A stretch of DNA of 64,000 bases from positions 42,786,188 to 42,850,187 of the forward strand of contig OZ024872.1 of NCBI GenBank assembly GCA_964017185.1, read 5' to 3'. The translations under genes were made by a program, and so were the position numbers. Below are positions 22,297 through 34,500 of the stretch, one piece after another (position 1 is the first letter of the stretch; each line of letters opens with the position of its first letter). This DNA is from Rugalucina vietnamica. Its lineage: Eukaryota; Mollusca; Bivalvia; Lucinida; Lucinidae. The notes below the pieces were generated by a model. That model was not told the DNA's origin. It did not search any database and saw nothing but the letters and a program-made list of their open reading frames with translations.

Positions 22297-22881
22297 CTAA
22301 TCATACAAAATCTACAGTTTGCATTGATTTCTACGGAAAGCCAAATTCTTGGATATTTTGCAAATAAAGCTGTAAAAGAATAATTCCGCTAGGACACTAT
22401 AACCAGAACGTACATGTTTAGATTCCTAAAGGGTCATGTCGAATATCTGGCCCAGCATTTACAACCTGCAAAATGTATACCCAAAGAACAAACTGTAGGC
22501 CTGAAACCTGCCCCCGGAAAAGTATGGGCCTACCGCCGACGGTCGGTCAGAAAATAAAGAACTTATGATCAAAGTTCCACAAGCAATGTCTCAGCTTTAT
22601 GCTTACAAAAAATTACGACAACGTGAGTTCAAATAATGAAGTTATCGCAAAGACTAGCAGTGCGTTTCTTAAATTTAGCAAACATTTTTTGAATCAAAGA
22701 TGGCCGCTCTCCGCCGCAGTTTATGTTTGATGCTAACCATTTTCATATAGATGCAACTTTGGAGTCTGCAGATTCTGACAAATTGTCAAAACATTCATCA
22801 TAATTTTTACAAAGAAGGATATATACAGTCCAAAGTTGGTAGTCACATTATGACAGGTGTTCCCTAACTTATTTCCATGTG
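22297..22881. mobile_element. Mariner-like non-autonomous transposon, truncated inverted copy
   Basis: This is collinear in reverse with 47603-48190 of the full copy. It shares the end CCCTAACTTATTTCCATGTG followed by TA at 22882. Internal words such as AATCATACAAAATCTACAGT and AAGATGGCCGCTCTCCGCC match. The other terminus is missing. Confidence 0.7.
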
Positions 22882-22883
22882 TA

Positions 22884-23206
22884 TATTATGAGAGGACAGT
22901 CCTCATACTTCTAAGTCGTTGGAATGCTGTTTATCTGCTAAAATGTCCAACGATTGGGCCCAAACTACTTCCAGTAATGATCAGTTTGAACCCTACAATG
23001 TTTAGATAATTTAAAGGCTACCTGTTTTTTGTTTTTTGTTGTTTTTTTTCGTAGGAATATTGTCAATATCGGATTTCCCTGAATATGTTACTTTAAAACA
23101 TGTCATTGTAAGAGAAAGAAAGAAAGAAAGTAAAAGAGCGAAAACTTCAAACATCTACTAGTTTCCAAATTATTCAACAGACGGACAGACATGCAGACAC
23201 CGTACC

Positions 23207-23251
<45 letters not shown>

Positions 23252-24024
23252 GCGGGCATTCTTTTATCAATTGTGTGTACTCAGGTGATGAATTATTGAT
23301 ATTGGTCCTCTAGGTGAATATTTTTAAATTGTATGATATGGAAAAAAAAGTAACCAACGTTATGAACAAAATTATTTAAAAAATCTTATACATTTTCTAT
23401 TGACGAGGTTTGAACGCACTGTCCATTTGTCAAACGATGACAATGACGAGCAATGGTGTGTTTGCTCCTATAACCACACGGCCATGTTACTGGGCCTGTT
23501 TCTATAAAAGCTAGATTATCCTTTAAACCCAAGGGAAACTACTCAATATATTAGCTTCTCGAATGTCTATATGAAATGGGCTACACACGATAGTTGTATA
23601 AAATAAATATATTTTAGCGTATAAATATAAATTCAAATTTTGCAAAGAGCATATACGCATCTTTAAAACTCACAATTGACTTGTTTCATTATACATAATA
23701 AAACTCTATTACACCTTGTTCAATTAATATTTAATTTATTCTTAAGCTTAGTTCTAACACAAATACTTTTAACCTGGTTCAACACCAGTTATTAAACCTG
23801 CTCCGGCGTAATGCTGTCAGCGGTTCCAAGCCAATGAGGTAAAACCGACGCCTGGTTATCGCATTGCACTACAACCACGTGGCGGAGAAGGTGCGAGTTC
23901 AACACAATGTTGAACGATAATCCGCTTAGACTTAGTCCGAGCGAAGAGCGTTGGTACTAAACCTTCGCTTCAACTAAGCGGTTTCCTCGGTGAGGTTCCG
24001 CATATGGGGGATAGGTCATGATGG
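22884..24024. other. No gene recognised
   Basis: Contains a GAAAGAAAGAAAG run and a poly(A) tract. A GC-richer stretch near 23800-23990 (CGCTTAGACTTAGTCCGAGC, then its loose inverse CTTCGCTTCAACTAAGCGG) is an imperfect inverted repeat of unknown origin. Confidence 0.4.
23210..23249 (+). repeat. Poly(A) tract
   Basis: 40 A in a row after GACGGACAGACATGCAGACA, a remnant that looks like the microsatellite end of a tandem-core element. Confidence 0.9.
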
Positions 24025-24240
24025 TTGGGATCGGGCGCGGGGTTAAGGGGTTACCTGGCAGGACTGGAGCTTAAAGGGGTTGGGATTGGGCTGGGGTTAA
24101 GGGGTTGGGATGGGGGCATGAGGGGTTGGGATTGGGCTGGTGTTAAGGGGTTAGGATGTGGGCCTGAGGGTTGGATTGGGATAGGGTTGTCAAGGGGCTA
24201 GAGGGTTGGTATGGGCGTTAGGGCCATGGGTGCGCAATGG
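24025..24240 (+). repeat. G-rich minisatellite, ~46-bp unit
   Basis: GGTTGGGATTGGGCTGGGGT, TAAGGGGTTGGGATGGGGGC and ATGAGG recur about four times with drift. The many GGG/GGGG runs could form quadruplexes on the + strand. Confidence 0.7.
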
Positions 24241-24870
24241 GCCGGACGTTGGAGTGGATAAAGGGATTATGTGGATAGGATGGGGCCATGAAAATAGTTA
24301 AAAAAGGGCCCGTCATTGTCAATCAGTAAAATATTGTATTCTTTTATTTATTGATTGATTTCTTTTTTTTTCTAATGGTTTTCTTTCTCCCGAACTTTAT
24401 ATGGCATATGCAATATGTGAATGTTAGACTTATGTTTAATGTTAACTACATAATGTAACGAGCTCTCTGTTACACAAGATACATGTAACATTGCATACTT
24501 TGCATACAGGCGAAATTTCAAATAAGATCTCCAGCCCCAGCGGTAAGTCTATGATTCTCCCCACGGCTTAAACCCTTGTCTGGGCATAGGGAAGCTAACC
24601 GTAAGCATGATTCGTTTTATAATTCCATCTCCTTGTTTAACTTGTATAGATCCCCAGTTGTACACCAACCGATGTAGGTACACCTTTTTGCCCTGAATGT
24701 CTCTGATCAATTCACCTGGCTGAAATTAGAACAAAATACTGTTGTTACTGTACTTTTACTTGAGTCCCAATAGCAACAAACTGAATGAGTTCAATTAACT
24801 CCTTTACATTTCATAGCGCCCTCGCACTTATATGCACATTGTAGCTACTGTAATGATTTGATATTCAAAT

Positions 24871-25108
24871 TACAGCCGCATCGTGAGAAAACCGGATTTT
24901 TGCCTATGCGAAAACAAAGGCGCAGATCAGCTTCGCGGTAACCGCGAAGCTGATCAGCGCCTTTGTTTTCGCTACTCGGATAGTACAATTCCTCTTCTAC
25001 TTAAATCCGAAATTGCAAGCTTCTAGCTTTTTTCTGAGCTTGTACAGGCCGATTTGTGTCGGACCTTGTCGGAAACCCCGAAGACCGGTTTTCTCGCGTC
25101 GCGGCTCA
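24871..25108 (-). mobile_element. 235-bp GAGCCGC MITE copy
   Basis: Reverse orientation, with core GATCAGCTTCGCGGTAACCG-CGAAGCTGATC at about 24926-24956. The right end TTCTCGCGTCGCGGCTCA is intact; the left end reads CAGCCGCATCGTGAG. Confidence 0.68.
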
Positions 25109-25169
25109 GATAGCAAAAAGCATGATTTGTTGTAACTGTATGAAGCAGTCATGGAGATAGGAAAGGGAG

Positions 25170-25860
25170 GGCTCAACTCAACCTACCTAAGAACCCAGCC
25201 TGCGAAGTGACCTCAAGCCAAGAAAGCTCATAAGAGACTGAATGTCCTTAAAGATGAACCAAGACAGCAAGAGGCAAGCTTTCTTTACGAACATTTGCAA
25301 CCAAATGGATGCAATCAATCTCAGATCAGAGGACTCCGAAAAAAAAACTGGACATTTTTCCATAAAACGGTTCATTATTCAGCTGCAACAACTTCAGGAC
25401 ATCCATCTCGCAAAAAAAATCAAGACTGGTTTGATGAGAATGATGACGAAATTCAGAGGCTTCTTGAAGAAAAGCACCGATTGCACAAACACAAGAAGAT
25501 ACTGGCTCAGTATCCAAAAAACAGCAACATTTGTAAGACAGTCCAGACTAAGCTTAGGGACATGTGAGATTCCTGGCTTAGGAAGATCCAGTCTTTTGCG
25601 GACAGAAAGGACATGGAGAAATTTCACGATGCACTGATAACCATTTATGGCCCAAAGAGTTCTGGAGCCACCACATTGCTCAGTGCAGACGGAAGCACTC
25701 TTCTCACAGATAAAAAAGTACAAGTAGGCAAAGATCAGGAAAAGGCGCAATCAGAAAAAGACTCCCACTCCAAAAACCAAGATGGGAAGCTATCTGGGAA
25801 AGGTAGGTAGAACACTTCAATAGTGTGCTGAATCGACCATCAATCATAAGATAGTACTCT
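25170..25860 (+). mobile_element. RTE-like LINE ORF2 fragment, frameshifted and interrupted
   Basis: Three + strand frames together carry a known LINE linker region: LRSEDSEK..NWTFFHKTVH, HPSRKNQDWFDENDDEIQRL, EEKHRLHKHKK, VQTKLRDM, a stop, then FHDALITIYGPKSSGATTLL and SADGSTLLTDKK. This order matches the stretch between endonuclease and reverse transcriptase in RTE-type LINEs that databases often label craniofacial development protein 2-like. After about 25733 a short foreign repeat intervenes, then EHFNSVLNRPS-like coding resumes at 25810. The piece is truncated at both ends. Confidence 0.75.
25733..25806 (+). repeat. Short interspersed repeat inserted in the LINE fragment
   Basis: This sequence (GATCAGGAAAAGGCGCAATC... 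to ...GATGGGAAGC) splits the LINE reading between LTDKK and EHFN. It is related to repeats at 16373-16545 and 52240-52400. GTAGG occurs on both sides and could be a target duplication. The copy is partial. Confidence 0.5.
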
Positions 25861-26116
25861 TGTGTAGACGCAGTTGTTTGTTGGTCACGAATGGAAGTAC
25901 ATGTTGGGAAAAAAAGTCTCTTACCTCTCAAATACAGTTATTTCTAGTAATCAAGCCAAAGCGAATAGAAAATTACGTTTATATGGCTTGGTAACCAGCA
26001 GCTAACTGATTATTTTCCTACAGTGTGTAAAGTCACTCTTTGCCAAACACTTGGTGCGCACTTACAAAACTTACACTCAGTTACCGATCACATCACGGTA
26101 TAACAGTCATTATTAA

Positions 26117-26372
26117 AACTTGGCCATGCTATAAACATAGATTTTTTTGGTGTAAAAAAAAAAAAAATTGTCGATATTTTTTTAAAGCTTGCTCATAACA
26201 TCGATTGTGGGTGCACAGGCGGTTCTAACGAGTACCCAGAATCTATGTTTTAGAGCAAACCTAAGAAACATCGGCCCTACATTTGAACACCCCAGTTTTC
26301 CTACATACGAGTATGTATATAAAAGTGGGGTGTATGGGGCATCCATTACACGGAAATGAAGTTTGCGTGATG
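26117..26372 (+). mobile_element. Hairpin MITE copy, palindrome shortened
   Basis: The palindrome has lost its centre (GATTGTGGGTGCACAGGCGG directly joined to TTCTAACGAGTACCCAGAAT). The GTATATAAAAGTGGGGTGTA shoulder is retained. Confidence 0.6.
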
Positions 26373-26520
26373 CATCCCCATCCAACCAAGGCCGGGACGC
26401 AGTGCAATGCAACTGTAGACCTTTAGGTTTTCTTGACCAGCTTAGTCTATATTACTTTTCTGCATCTTCATTATTGCTGACAGAATACGCCAGTATTCAA
26501 AACAAAAATACGCCAGTATT

Positions 26521-26521
<1 letters not shown>

Positions 26522-26558
<37 letters not shown>
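26522..26558 (+). repeat. Poly(A) tract
   Basis: 37 A in a row, preceded by a duplicated ATACGCCAGTATTCAAAA. Confidence 0.9.
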
Positions 26559-26560
<2 letters not shown>

Positions 26561-26639
26561 ACATCTCACAACTGCAAGCCTTTAACCCGTTTTTGACGAA
26601 TAGATTTTCCCATTATTATCATTTGGGTGAGTCCACTTT

Positions 26640-26815
26640 CATTTTCAGGGGCTTCAGACTTGACTTTAAAATTCTGTTCCATTTTTCGATGAAATTCCTC
26701 GAGGCAAACGGAATAGCCCCAGATGGGACGCCGCGTTTTGCGGCGTCACATCTGGGGCTATACTGTTTGCTTATGTCCCACAAAAAGGACGCCAGGCTTA
26801 TATGAGTTAAGAAAA
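26640..26815 (+). repeat. Metazoan repeat with a 67-base hairpin (pseudo-coding)
   Basis: A hairpin at 26704-26770 pairs GCAAACGGAATAGCCCCAGA with TCTGGGGCTATACTGTTTGC around GACGCCGCGTTTTGCGGCGTC. The + strand reads PDGTPRFAASHLGLYCL and SHKKDARLI. This phrase turns up in many predicted proteins of corals, fish and molluscs because it is a dispersed repeat, not a gene. Confidence 0.55.
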
Positions 26816-27262
26816 GCACAATGCATTGACCGGCTTAGTTACCTGAACGAATGCGCTATTCGACATTTGTCGACCTTTCACGATGTTTGTGATTTTCATT
26901 AACATGAGAGACTGATGGCATGGAAAGAAGAGGAAATCAATGTCTCATGATGGTCCCCATCGTGACAAAATCAAAAGATTGTAATTCACGGATCAGCTTA
27001 AAACATCTACATGTATAAACTTTGGCCATAATATATGTAGGATGCTAAAATTATATTTTTGTGACTTTTCTCGAAAAGAGCCTCTTTAATTAATTATGTA
27101 AGAACAAAGAATACAACAATTCTTGAATTTTATGTTTATGGATTTATATGCAAATAATGAAATGACAAAACCTTCTTTTTTAATGAACCCCGTGTTTTTG
27201 TTGCGCTGATGTATTGCATCTTTTTTTATTTTAAAATATTTTTTCGTTCATTATTTTCTTTG

Positions 27263-27265
<3 letters not shown>

Positions 27266-27308
<43 letters not shown>
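27266..27308 (+). repeat. (AG)n microsatellite
   Basis: An uninterrupted 43-base AG array. Confidence 0.95.
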
Positions 27309-27311
<3 letters not shown>

Positions 27312-27355
27312 TATTTTTTTTTCGACTTTTGATTGCTGCATGTTTCATTACAGAA

Positions 27356-27605
27356 ACTTGCCCATGCAAAATGCAGAGATTTGTTTCTGCTGTAAAACAA
27401 ATGAAAATTTCATTGGAAAATTGTTGATAGTTTTCATAATTTTGTTCAAAACATTGATTTGGGTACACGTTAGAATCGCCTCGCCGAGGCGGTTCTAACG
27501 ACTACCTCCAATCTATGTTATTTCAAAAATAAGAAAAAGAGGTATAACCCTGTCAACCCCAATTTTACTATATAAAAGGGGGTATACATTTCACGGACAG
27601 GTTTT
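27356..27605 (+). mobile_element. Hairpin MITE copy
   Basis: The palindrome arms flank CGCCTCGCCGAGGCG at about 27478-27492. TACTATATAAAAGGGGGTAT follows. The right end is CACGGACAGGTTTTTATAAT. It lies between a GA microsatellite and a 235-bp MITE. Confidence 0.65.
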
Positions 27606-27763
27606 TATAATGTTATTTTCAACAATTTAATCATCATTCCAATACTTGATCAAGGACAAACTTGTTCATTTAATTCAACTAAAATAAAGAAGCTAAACAT
27701 TCTGGTTTGTAGCCCTTAATCCGTTAAATTACCTGAGCGTGTCAGGTATAGGAAACTATAAAA

Positions 27764-27999
27764 TGAGCCGCATCATGAGAAAACAAGATATTTGCCTACG
27801 CGAAAACAAGGACGCAGAACAGTTGTACAGTAACTGCGCAAACGATCAGCGCCTTTTATTTCGCTACACGGATAATAAGATTATTATTCTACTTAAATCC
27901 AAAAGTTCAAGCTTCTAGCCTTGTCTATGACTGTACAGCCTGGTTTATGTCAGACCTTGTCGAAAACACCGATGACAGGCTTTCTCGCATCTCGGCTCA
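27764..27999 (-). mobile_element. 235-bp GAGCCGC MITE copy flanked by AAAT
   Basis: GAGCCGCATCATGAGAAAAC at the left, TTTCTCGCATCTCGGCTC at the right, AAAT outside both. The core palindrome is decayed (CAGTTGTACAGTAACTGCGC). Confidence 0.65.
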
Positions 28000-29984
28000 A
28001 ATCTGCGCAAACATTTACCTGAGGGCACGTGTCTGTTGTAAGGACTAAAGGACGCATAATTTATGTACCAACTTGACGCGCCGCGACACAAACTGTATAT
28101 AGATTTTCCGACCAGGCTGGATTCAAACCTGTTGCTCACACACAGAAAATGACTCTGTGTGTGAAATAAGAAAAAAAATGATTTGCGAGTTTGTTTTTGT
28201 GCCGCTCATGAAAATCTAGTTTACTTTACTTGTTTCAAGAAAACCGCATATTTTGAAGAATTAAATTATATCATGATTTTTGTTTTAAATTGATTGAAAT
28301 TGTGCTTTTTTCTGATTATTCTGATTATGGTATTTAGATTATTACATGCGCTTTAAGCCTTAACTGTGGCTGGATTTATAAAGTACACATATGTACATGC
28401 ATGTAATTGATTGACTTTGCGATAATTTGCATCCAAACACACAAATACATACACGCTCATTATAAAATTATGAAATACATGTACGTGTCTAATTCATTTA
28501 AATTTAATTGTTTTCAAGGCATTAAGTATTTGGTGAAATGCGCAAATTAATTTAATGTAGCGAAAACAGAAATTAAAATTTTCCAAGAAGCGACCTGTGC
28601 TTATATTATCGCATTTGAAGAAAATCTGCAACCTTCACATTAGACATCTATCGTATGCGCACGTATCCTTGACAACAGTGACTATATTCTAAAGGTAAAA
28701 TACAGGTATATTTGTAACGAAGGGAACTCTGACAGGTAGTATCGATTTTCCCAGAAAACTCAGTTAATTCCCCTGTTTAGCGATTTACCTGTAATTTAGC
28801 GAAACAATCGATTGTCCCTCGAAGTTGGACATGATGTGGTCCTTGGACAAGTTAGATTCTTGGTTATCATAAAAGAGCGCGAAGTGTTTCATTTTCGGGT
28901 CCCATCTAAGTTCCCTTTTATACATATCAGTTTTGTCATGATCGTGTGGTTTATGGCTAAATAAATAACTATAGTTGTTCCATGTAACAATAAGAACAAC
29001 AGGTCGAAAACACAACCGATTTTGGCAAAGTTACCAAGCGAGTACGGTAACTTGGCCAATTCGCAACGAGGCGGACTCGTGAATACTTTCCAACTCAAGA
29101 ATGCTCTCCATGTTCATTTCTTTAAATGAATATTTGGTCGAGAAAGTACTGTAGTTGTACGGTCATTCTGAGTGGTAATTCTTCTTTTTCCTCTGATTCT
29201 TAAAGAGCGATTCTTCGTCAATTAGTGATGAAAGAAATGTGCACTAGGCACTGGCAATCTTTGCCTGAGAGGCTTTCCAGAACAATTGTGGTGAGAAAAA
29301 ACGTAGTATCGTTCCGGCATGACCTTATAAAGCTGTTAATCATGGAAGTATTAAATTAAACAAACTGTTAAATACGGTTCACGGAATAGTAGTACCAGAT
29401 AATCTTTAGTCCATAAATTAGTTTAACAATATATTATTCTTGCAAACAGTTTAATTGGCACAGCATGCCTGGCAAATAGCTCGCACCGGACAATATAGGT
29501 TATAGTTTCGATCACTGCTCTTCAGGCTCTTACTAATATTTACATAATCTGATTTCGATTAAGTGATTTAAACTCAGATAAAGCATCATGTTTAAACAAT
29601 AGCATCTCGCGCCAGCTCGCAAGTCAATGGTTCCTACAGCAGAAAATTGCACAGCAAAGACTCGCGAAACAGTAGGTAATAGCACAGTCTCACTAGGGTA
29701 TGGCCTGCTCGCATACAAACGGTGCCGTTTTGGACCAGACTAAAAACCTTGCTTAATCAACATTCGAATGATAAATACTAGTAGTGGAAAGATACAAATA
29801 CAAACGAAGTGCCGTTGTCTTTCGAAGTAGCCCTCCTGCAGTTGGGGTTCCATGAAACCACAGAACACCATCTTGTGTAAACCTTTGTTACTGTAATATC
29901 AGGAGAATCTTTGATTCAAGAAAAAATTCTTTTTTATGATTAGAATGGATGTAGTCTTCAAAAAGCTTTTCTAGGCATGAAAAA
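28000..29984. other. Upstream region of the chemoreceptor gene
   Basis: About 2 kb without a recognised repeat or supported frame, unusual for this window. It presumably contains the 5' UTR and promoter of the chemoreceptor. No TATA box or initiator could be tied to a start site. Confidence 0.4.
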
Positions 29985-30005
29985 TTGCGTCTACTCAAAA
30001 GATTT

Positions 30006-31001
30006 ATGCATCGGCTTATGATAGTGATAAAAATGCCTGTTTCAGTAATTCGAGTTAGTTCTATTTCATACCCACAGCGGACGGAATTACCACACGAGTT
30101 GGCGAAATGCATAAAGCCATTTTTAAATTGTCTGAAAATCACAGGACTTCATAATTTTAAGTGGAGAAAGGATGACCATGAAACTGTTAGTTTTCGAACA
30201 AAGCAATTTCTAGGAAATCTGTACATGGGAGTTGTTCCATTTCTATTGCTCGTGAATTTTGTGATATCACTTGGACAATTTGCATCTTTCACAACTTTTG
30301 ATGGGCCATTCTTGAACAATGTCATATCGTCAACATGGTTCCTCCAAGTCACGTGCTTTTCTATAAATAATCTGAAAAGGATATCGCGCTGGAAGACATT
30401 TTATGAAGCGTGGGACAAATACGCGGAGCGATATAACGTGGATACTTGGAGGCTTACAAGGTGCCTCTCTATCGGCTTTACTATTATGTATATTATATGG
30501 TTCATTGTCGCCACTGGGTTTCTAGTGTGGAGTACCAGCTCACCAGCGCCGCCTACGGGAATCATGGCGCTGGTTCCCGCCTCTGTGGCCACCATGTTCA
30601 TAGCATTCGTATTTACTGCATATTTCTTTTTCATTTCCACGTGGTTTCTTCTGACAGCTCAATACGGCTTGATAAGCATTTTGATATGCCGTGCTATGAA
30701 CTTGCACTTCCACGGAATCAAATCAGCAAAAGTTGAGGATGTATTAGACAACATAGAATATTACCGTCAACAGCACGATAAGCTCTGCTCACTGATCAAC
30801 GTTGCGGACGGTATCGTGTCGACTTTTGTCCTCGTCACGATGTTTACGACCATACCGCTGATCGTGCTCACGTTGTATTTTGTCCTCTTTGTCACCGTTG
30901 AAACGGCGTCATTTTCCTACGTCGCCACGTGGTGGTCCATTTCCCTCAGCACTATTCAGCTGGCGATTATATTCATCGCAGGCGGAGCAGTCAACTTTTC
31001 G
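30006..31001 (+). CDS. Gustatory-receptor-like 7TM chemoreceptor, exon 1
   Basis: This exon encodes the first 332 residues of a multipass membrane protein. Hydrophobic segments lie near residues 72-95, 103-122, 152-176, 186-216, 267-297 and 305-330, which gives six helices. A basic N-terminal region and a polar loop (about 232-262) separate groups, as in the 7tm_7/gustatory receptor family. These are ligand-gated channels or receptors of the plasma membrane; the ligand cannot be read from sequence. The start is the first in-frame ATG after a stop at 29952-29954; ATGs at 30018 and 30033 are alternatives, and an upstream untranslated exon is possible. The exon ends at a codon boundary before a GTAAGG donor (31002). 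The reading frame runs only four codons past that donor. Three downstream short exons in the same phase supply the missing seventh helix. Confidence 0.88.
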
Positions 31002-31088
31002 GTAAGGAGAAATTAATCATTTTTTAAAAGGAATCTCAATTTTTCCCCTTTTCGCGAATAACTAGACGTTTGCTTAGGACAAAGGACA

Positions 31089-31092
<4 letters not shown>

Positions 31093-31139
<47 letters not shown>
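31093..31139 (+). repeat. Poly(T) tract in chemoreceptor intron 1
   Basis: 47 T, starting 92 bases after the exon 1 donor. It could be mistaken for a polypyrimidine tract, but no usable exon follows. Confidence 0.9.
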
Positions 31140-31141
<2 letters not shown>

Positions 31142-32679
31142 CAAATGCAAATTAGTCTTTGTCAGAGATAGAAGGAATGTTTTCTTGTCGAGGGCTTTTG
31201 CTAAAACACGACACTACTTTTAGATATCAGATTTGGCCACTACATGTACTTTTGTTAATTGAATGCCATGTTTAAACCTTTTCATCTATCTTCCTTTCTG
31301 TTAATCATGCTATGTCATTTAAAATACATTTACGTTACAGAATATGGCTGAAATCTGAGATACAGACAAATGCAATATTAGCAAGGCCTTTGTTTCTGAT
31401 GAAATCATTAATTATCTCTATAGAACGCATGTTTTGTTTTTGCAAAGACAGTAGCTAAGCAGCTTATGGGCCACAAAAGCCATCCTATTTTTGTTCACGA
31501 ATGCATAATTTACATCAAAAGGACAATGGCACTATGAATAACGTCATGTCGAAGCATTATCTGCTTATTCCACGAATGCTTATACTGGTGTTGAATATCC
31601 AGTGAAAAATGTGCTGTCTTTTGTTGAACTTCAAATAAAAGCTAACAAGAATTGGCAATAAGCAAGGCTTATTAGATACCCCCCCGCAAAGGAAAAGTCA
31701 GTAAAAAACTGATTTCAGCTGTTTATGATGCAAACAAAGTATCAAAATGTGCCTATGCAAACTGTCAGAGGAGTTAAGGGCAATAGCTCTAAAAGAACTG
31801 GACCCTTTACAAGCATCCCCATGTTGAAAACATGCACAGAAATTGTCTAAGTTCACAAAGCTGCCATTTCGTCAAAAATTACTTTTTCACAATAAACCTT
31901 CTTCAATGTCTTTATTGTGAAGGTAAAGTATCATATAACTACATCAAAAGCTGTGGTAGGAGTTGATCAGCCCGTATAGGCACACCGTTGAATAAATGTT
32001 GAAAACTTGCACAAAAAATTGTCTAAGTTCAAACAGCTGAAATTTTGTAAAAAATATTTTTTTTTTCAAAATAATATTTCTTCATGCACATGCCCATTGT
32101 GTCTGTATTGTGAAGGCAAAGTATCAAATTGCTCCAGCAAAAACCGTGGTTGGAGTTGATCGGCCCGTATAACACTGCTGGGAATCACGTGATACGCAAT
32201 ATTTATGATATGTGCGAATTGTAAACAAGAAGCCGCCATTTTCCCTCGGGTCTAGGTAAGTCTATCGAGTTTTCTTTCAAAGGCTGAGTGATAATGATGG
32301 ATGAATATGTCCAGTCGCTGCAGAGACATCAGATTTATTTAACCATGTGCTAGCTAATCTTTCAAAGTGTTTTGTTTTTGTTAACACTTCATTCACATCA
32401 TCAAAAGTGTTTGTTGCCATGCACACCAAATATTTATTTTGGGTCTTATTCTTTCTTCCAGCAACAATGTACCCTTTTCTTAGAGATAAAATAACATTTT
32501 TTTCAAAGGACAATTACCTCCATTTTACAGAAATATGCTAAATGCCATATGAAAAAAGATAATCAACATCATTGACATTGTATCCCTATACACATGCAAT
32601 GTGGATTGATACCCTCCACACTAAAACAATAGTCATCATTTTTCTTTTCTTTTGTCGATATATGTATTAATTGCTAAAG

Positions 32680-32977
32680 TCCTTTGTAACTATTGCACAC
32701 CCTCACACATACATACGGTAAAGGGTGGGGGATAGCCGAGCTTAAGTGCGGGGCAATTACTTGTCGAGTGTACCCGCAGTGTAGGGGAAATGACGGGGTT
32801 TTGGCATTAGGATCCTTACCCCAGGGCGATTTTCTATTACTACGGGTAGGGCAAAGAGCAAAGTTTTGCCCCCCAGTTTGCCCCCTGTGTATGGGGCAGG
32901 GCACTGAAAGCAGAAAAGCCATAATCCCCACCCTTCCCCGTAGGTGGTGGAGCAGTGGTTACAAATGACTGGTGCAC
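32680..32977. mobile_element. Harbinger-like MITE, copy 2
   Basis: Collinear with the copy at 4551 (AAGGGTGGGGGATAGCCGAG... to ...GTTACAAATGACTGGTGCA). The left terminus is eroded. It lies inside the CACTG element in chemoreceptor intron 1. Confidence 0.65.
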
Positions 32978-33153
32978 AATTGCAGCTTAAATATGATCAA
33001 AAATAGAAAAGTAGCCATTCTCGGTTTTGTTCAATATTGAGAACGAATCATTGAATGCTTTCCCGGCTTCATTATGTATCAGCAGTCACACATTAGCGTA
33101 TAACCCAAACGCGCGCCTGGCGTATGAAAACTCTCAACATGCTTAAGATTTTG

Positions 33154-34341
33154 GACTATGAAATAATTTGTTCCTTTAACTCGCTTTAGCAGTCACACAT
33201 TAGCGCCTGACTGAGGCGTGTGCCGGACGTACAAAATCTCAAAGTGTTGAAGTACGTTTGTGTTACTTCCCAGACGCACTAAGCATGTGCTACAGGCGCG
33301 CAGCAAACGCCCAACGCGCGTCTCACACACGCTTAGGGCACGCTACTGAAGCAATATCTCATAAAATCGGAAAACGTATGTGGCTTACACTAACGTGCCT
33401 AACACGTGCGCCAAAGTGCGTTCATAGCGTATTCAACGCGCCTGTAACACGCGTGGAACTTATTCGAAATGTAAAAGACATACGCACAAGACACGCTCGG
33501 CTTCTGGAAAATTTTTTAAGCATGTTTAAAATGTTTGAACCCAAACGTGCCGAGAGCGCGCACCGACCTTTGGCGACGTATGTCAACGTACACCCAGCGT
33601 ACACCAAGCGTACACAAGCGTACACCAAAAACGCACATGTAGCGCGTTTCTAACGTGTCTCCGACGTGCTTATGACGTCTGTTGAATCATTCAAAGTTTA
33701 CATTTTTGTCAACACGCCCGGCGTGCGTTGGCTTATTCTGCTATTTTACATAGCAGTCACACAGTCATTAGCGTATACATAAGCTGAACGCGCGCCGGGC
33801 TAGTTGACAAAAATTGTAAAATTCAAAATACGCCAGGAGCACATCGGAGACACGTTAGAAGCGCGTTACACGCGCGTTTTCTACGCTTGGTGTACGCTTG
33901 GTACACGTTGATATACGTCGCTGTAAGTCCAGTTTGGGCCAAAAAACAATTTAAAAAAGATGCTTAAAAACTTTCTAGAAGTTCGGCGTGTCCCGGGCGT
34001 GTGTCTTATATATAAATACGTTTCGAATAAGTTCCATGCGCGTTAGAGGTGCGTTGAATACGCTTCGAACGCGTTCGGCGCACGTTTGAGGCACGCCAGT
34101 GTACGCTACATGCGCATTCCGATTTTATGAGATATCGCTTCGGTAGTGTGTCCCAAGGGTGTGTGAGACGCGCGTTGAACGTTTGCTGCGCGCCTGTAGC
34201 GCGTGCATAGCGAGTTTTGGACGCAACACAAACATACTCCAAATTTATGAGATTTTTTATACGTCCGGCACACGCCTCAGACATGCGCTACTGTGTGACT
34301 GCTTAAGCGAATAAAAGGAACACATTAATTTCCATAGTTTC
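33154..34341. mobile_element. Long foldback (inverted repeat) element, ~570-bp arms
   Basis: The left arm (about 33154-33740) and right arm (about 33755-34341) are imperfect reverse complements. The outer ends pair ACTATGAAATAATTTGTTCC with its inverse. TAGCAGTCACACATTAGCGC pairs with the right end, and GAGGCGTGTGCCGGACGT matches exactly in inverse. Arms are rich in ACGCGC, CGTACAC and GCGCGT words, far more CpG-rich than the surroundings. The loop near 33745-33755 is very short. It is nested in the CACTG element. Frames of 131 and 92 codons in the arms are by-products of the GC-rich repeats. Confidence 0.7.
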
Positions 34342-34500
34342 TCTAATAGTAACACATACTCGTCAATTTCATGGGGACAATTTTACTTTGATTACCAGGA
34401 TAATTATCATTTCAAATGCACTCTTAAACCTCTAAGTTTTTAAAAGTCACTCCAAATTTTTCATCGTAACAGCACGGTGAGTATCAAGGTTTTACTGAGT

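Noticed and set aside
26593..26819. Frames on both strands around the 67-base hairpin
   Set aside because: The peptide phrase is that of a dispersed metazoan repeat found in many mis-predicted proteins.
32277..32540. Minus-strand frame with a protein-like composition inside the CACTG element
   Set aside because: It could be a transposase remnant, but no catalytic motif or family match could be seen.
33258..33653. 131-codon frame (and a 92-codon frame at 34006-34284)
   Set aside because: Both sit in the arms of the CpG-rich foldback and read its short repeats.
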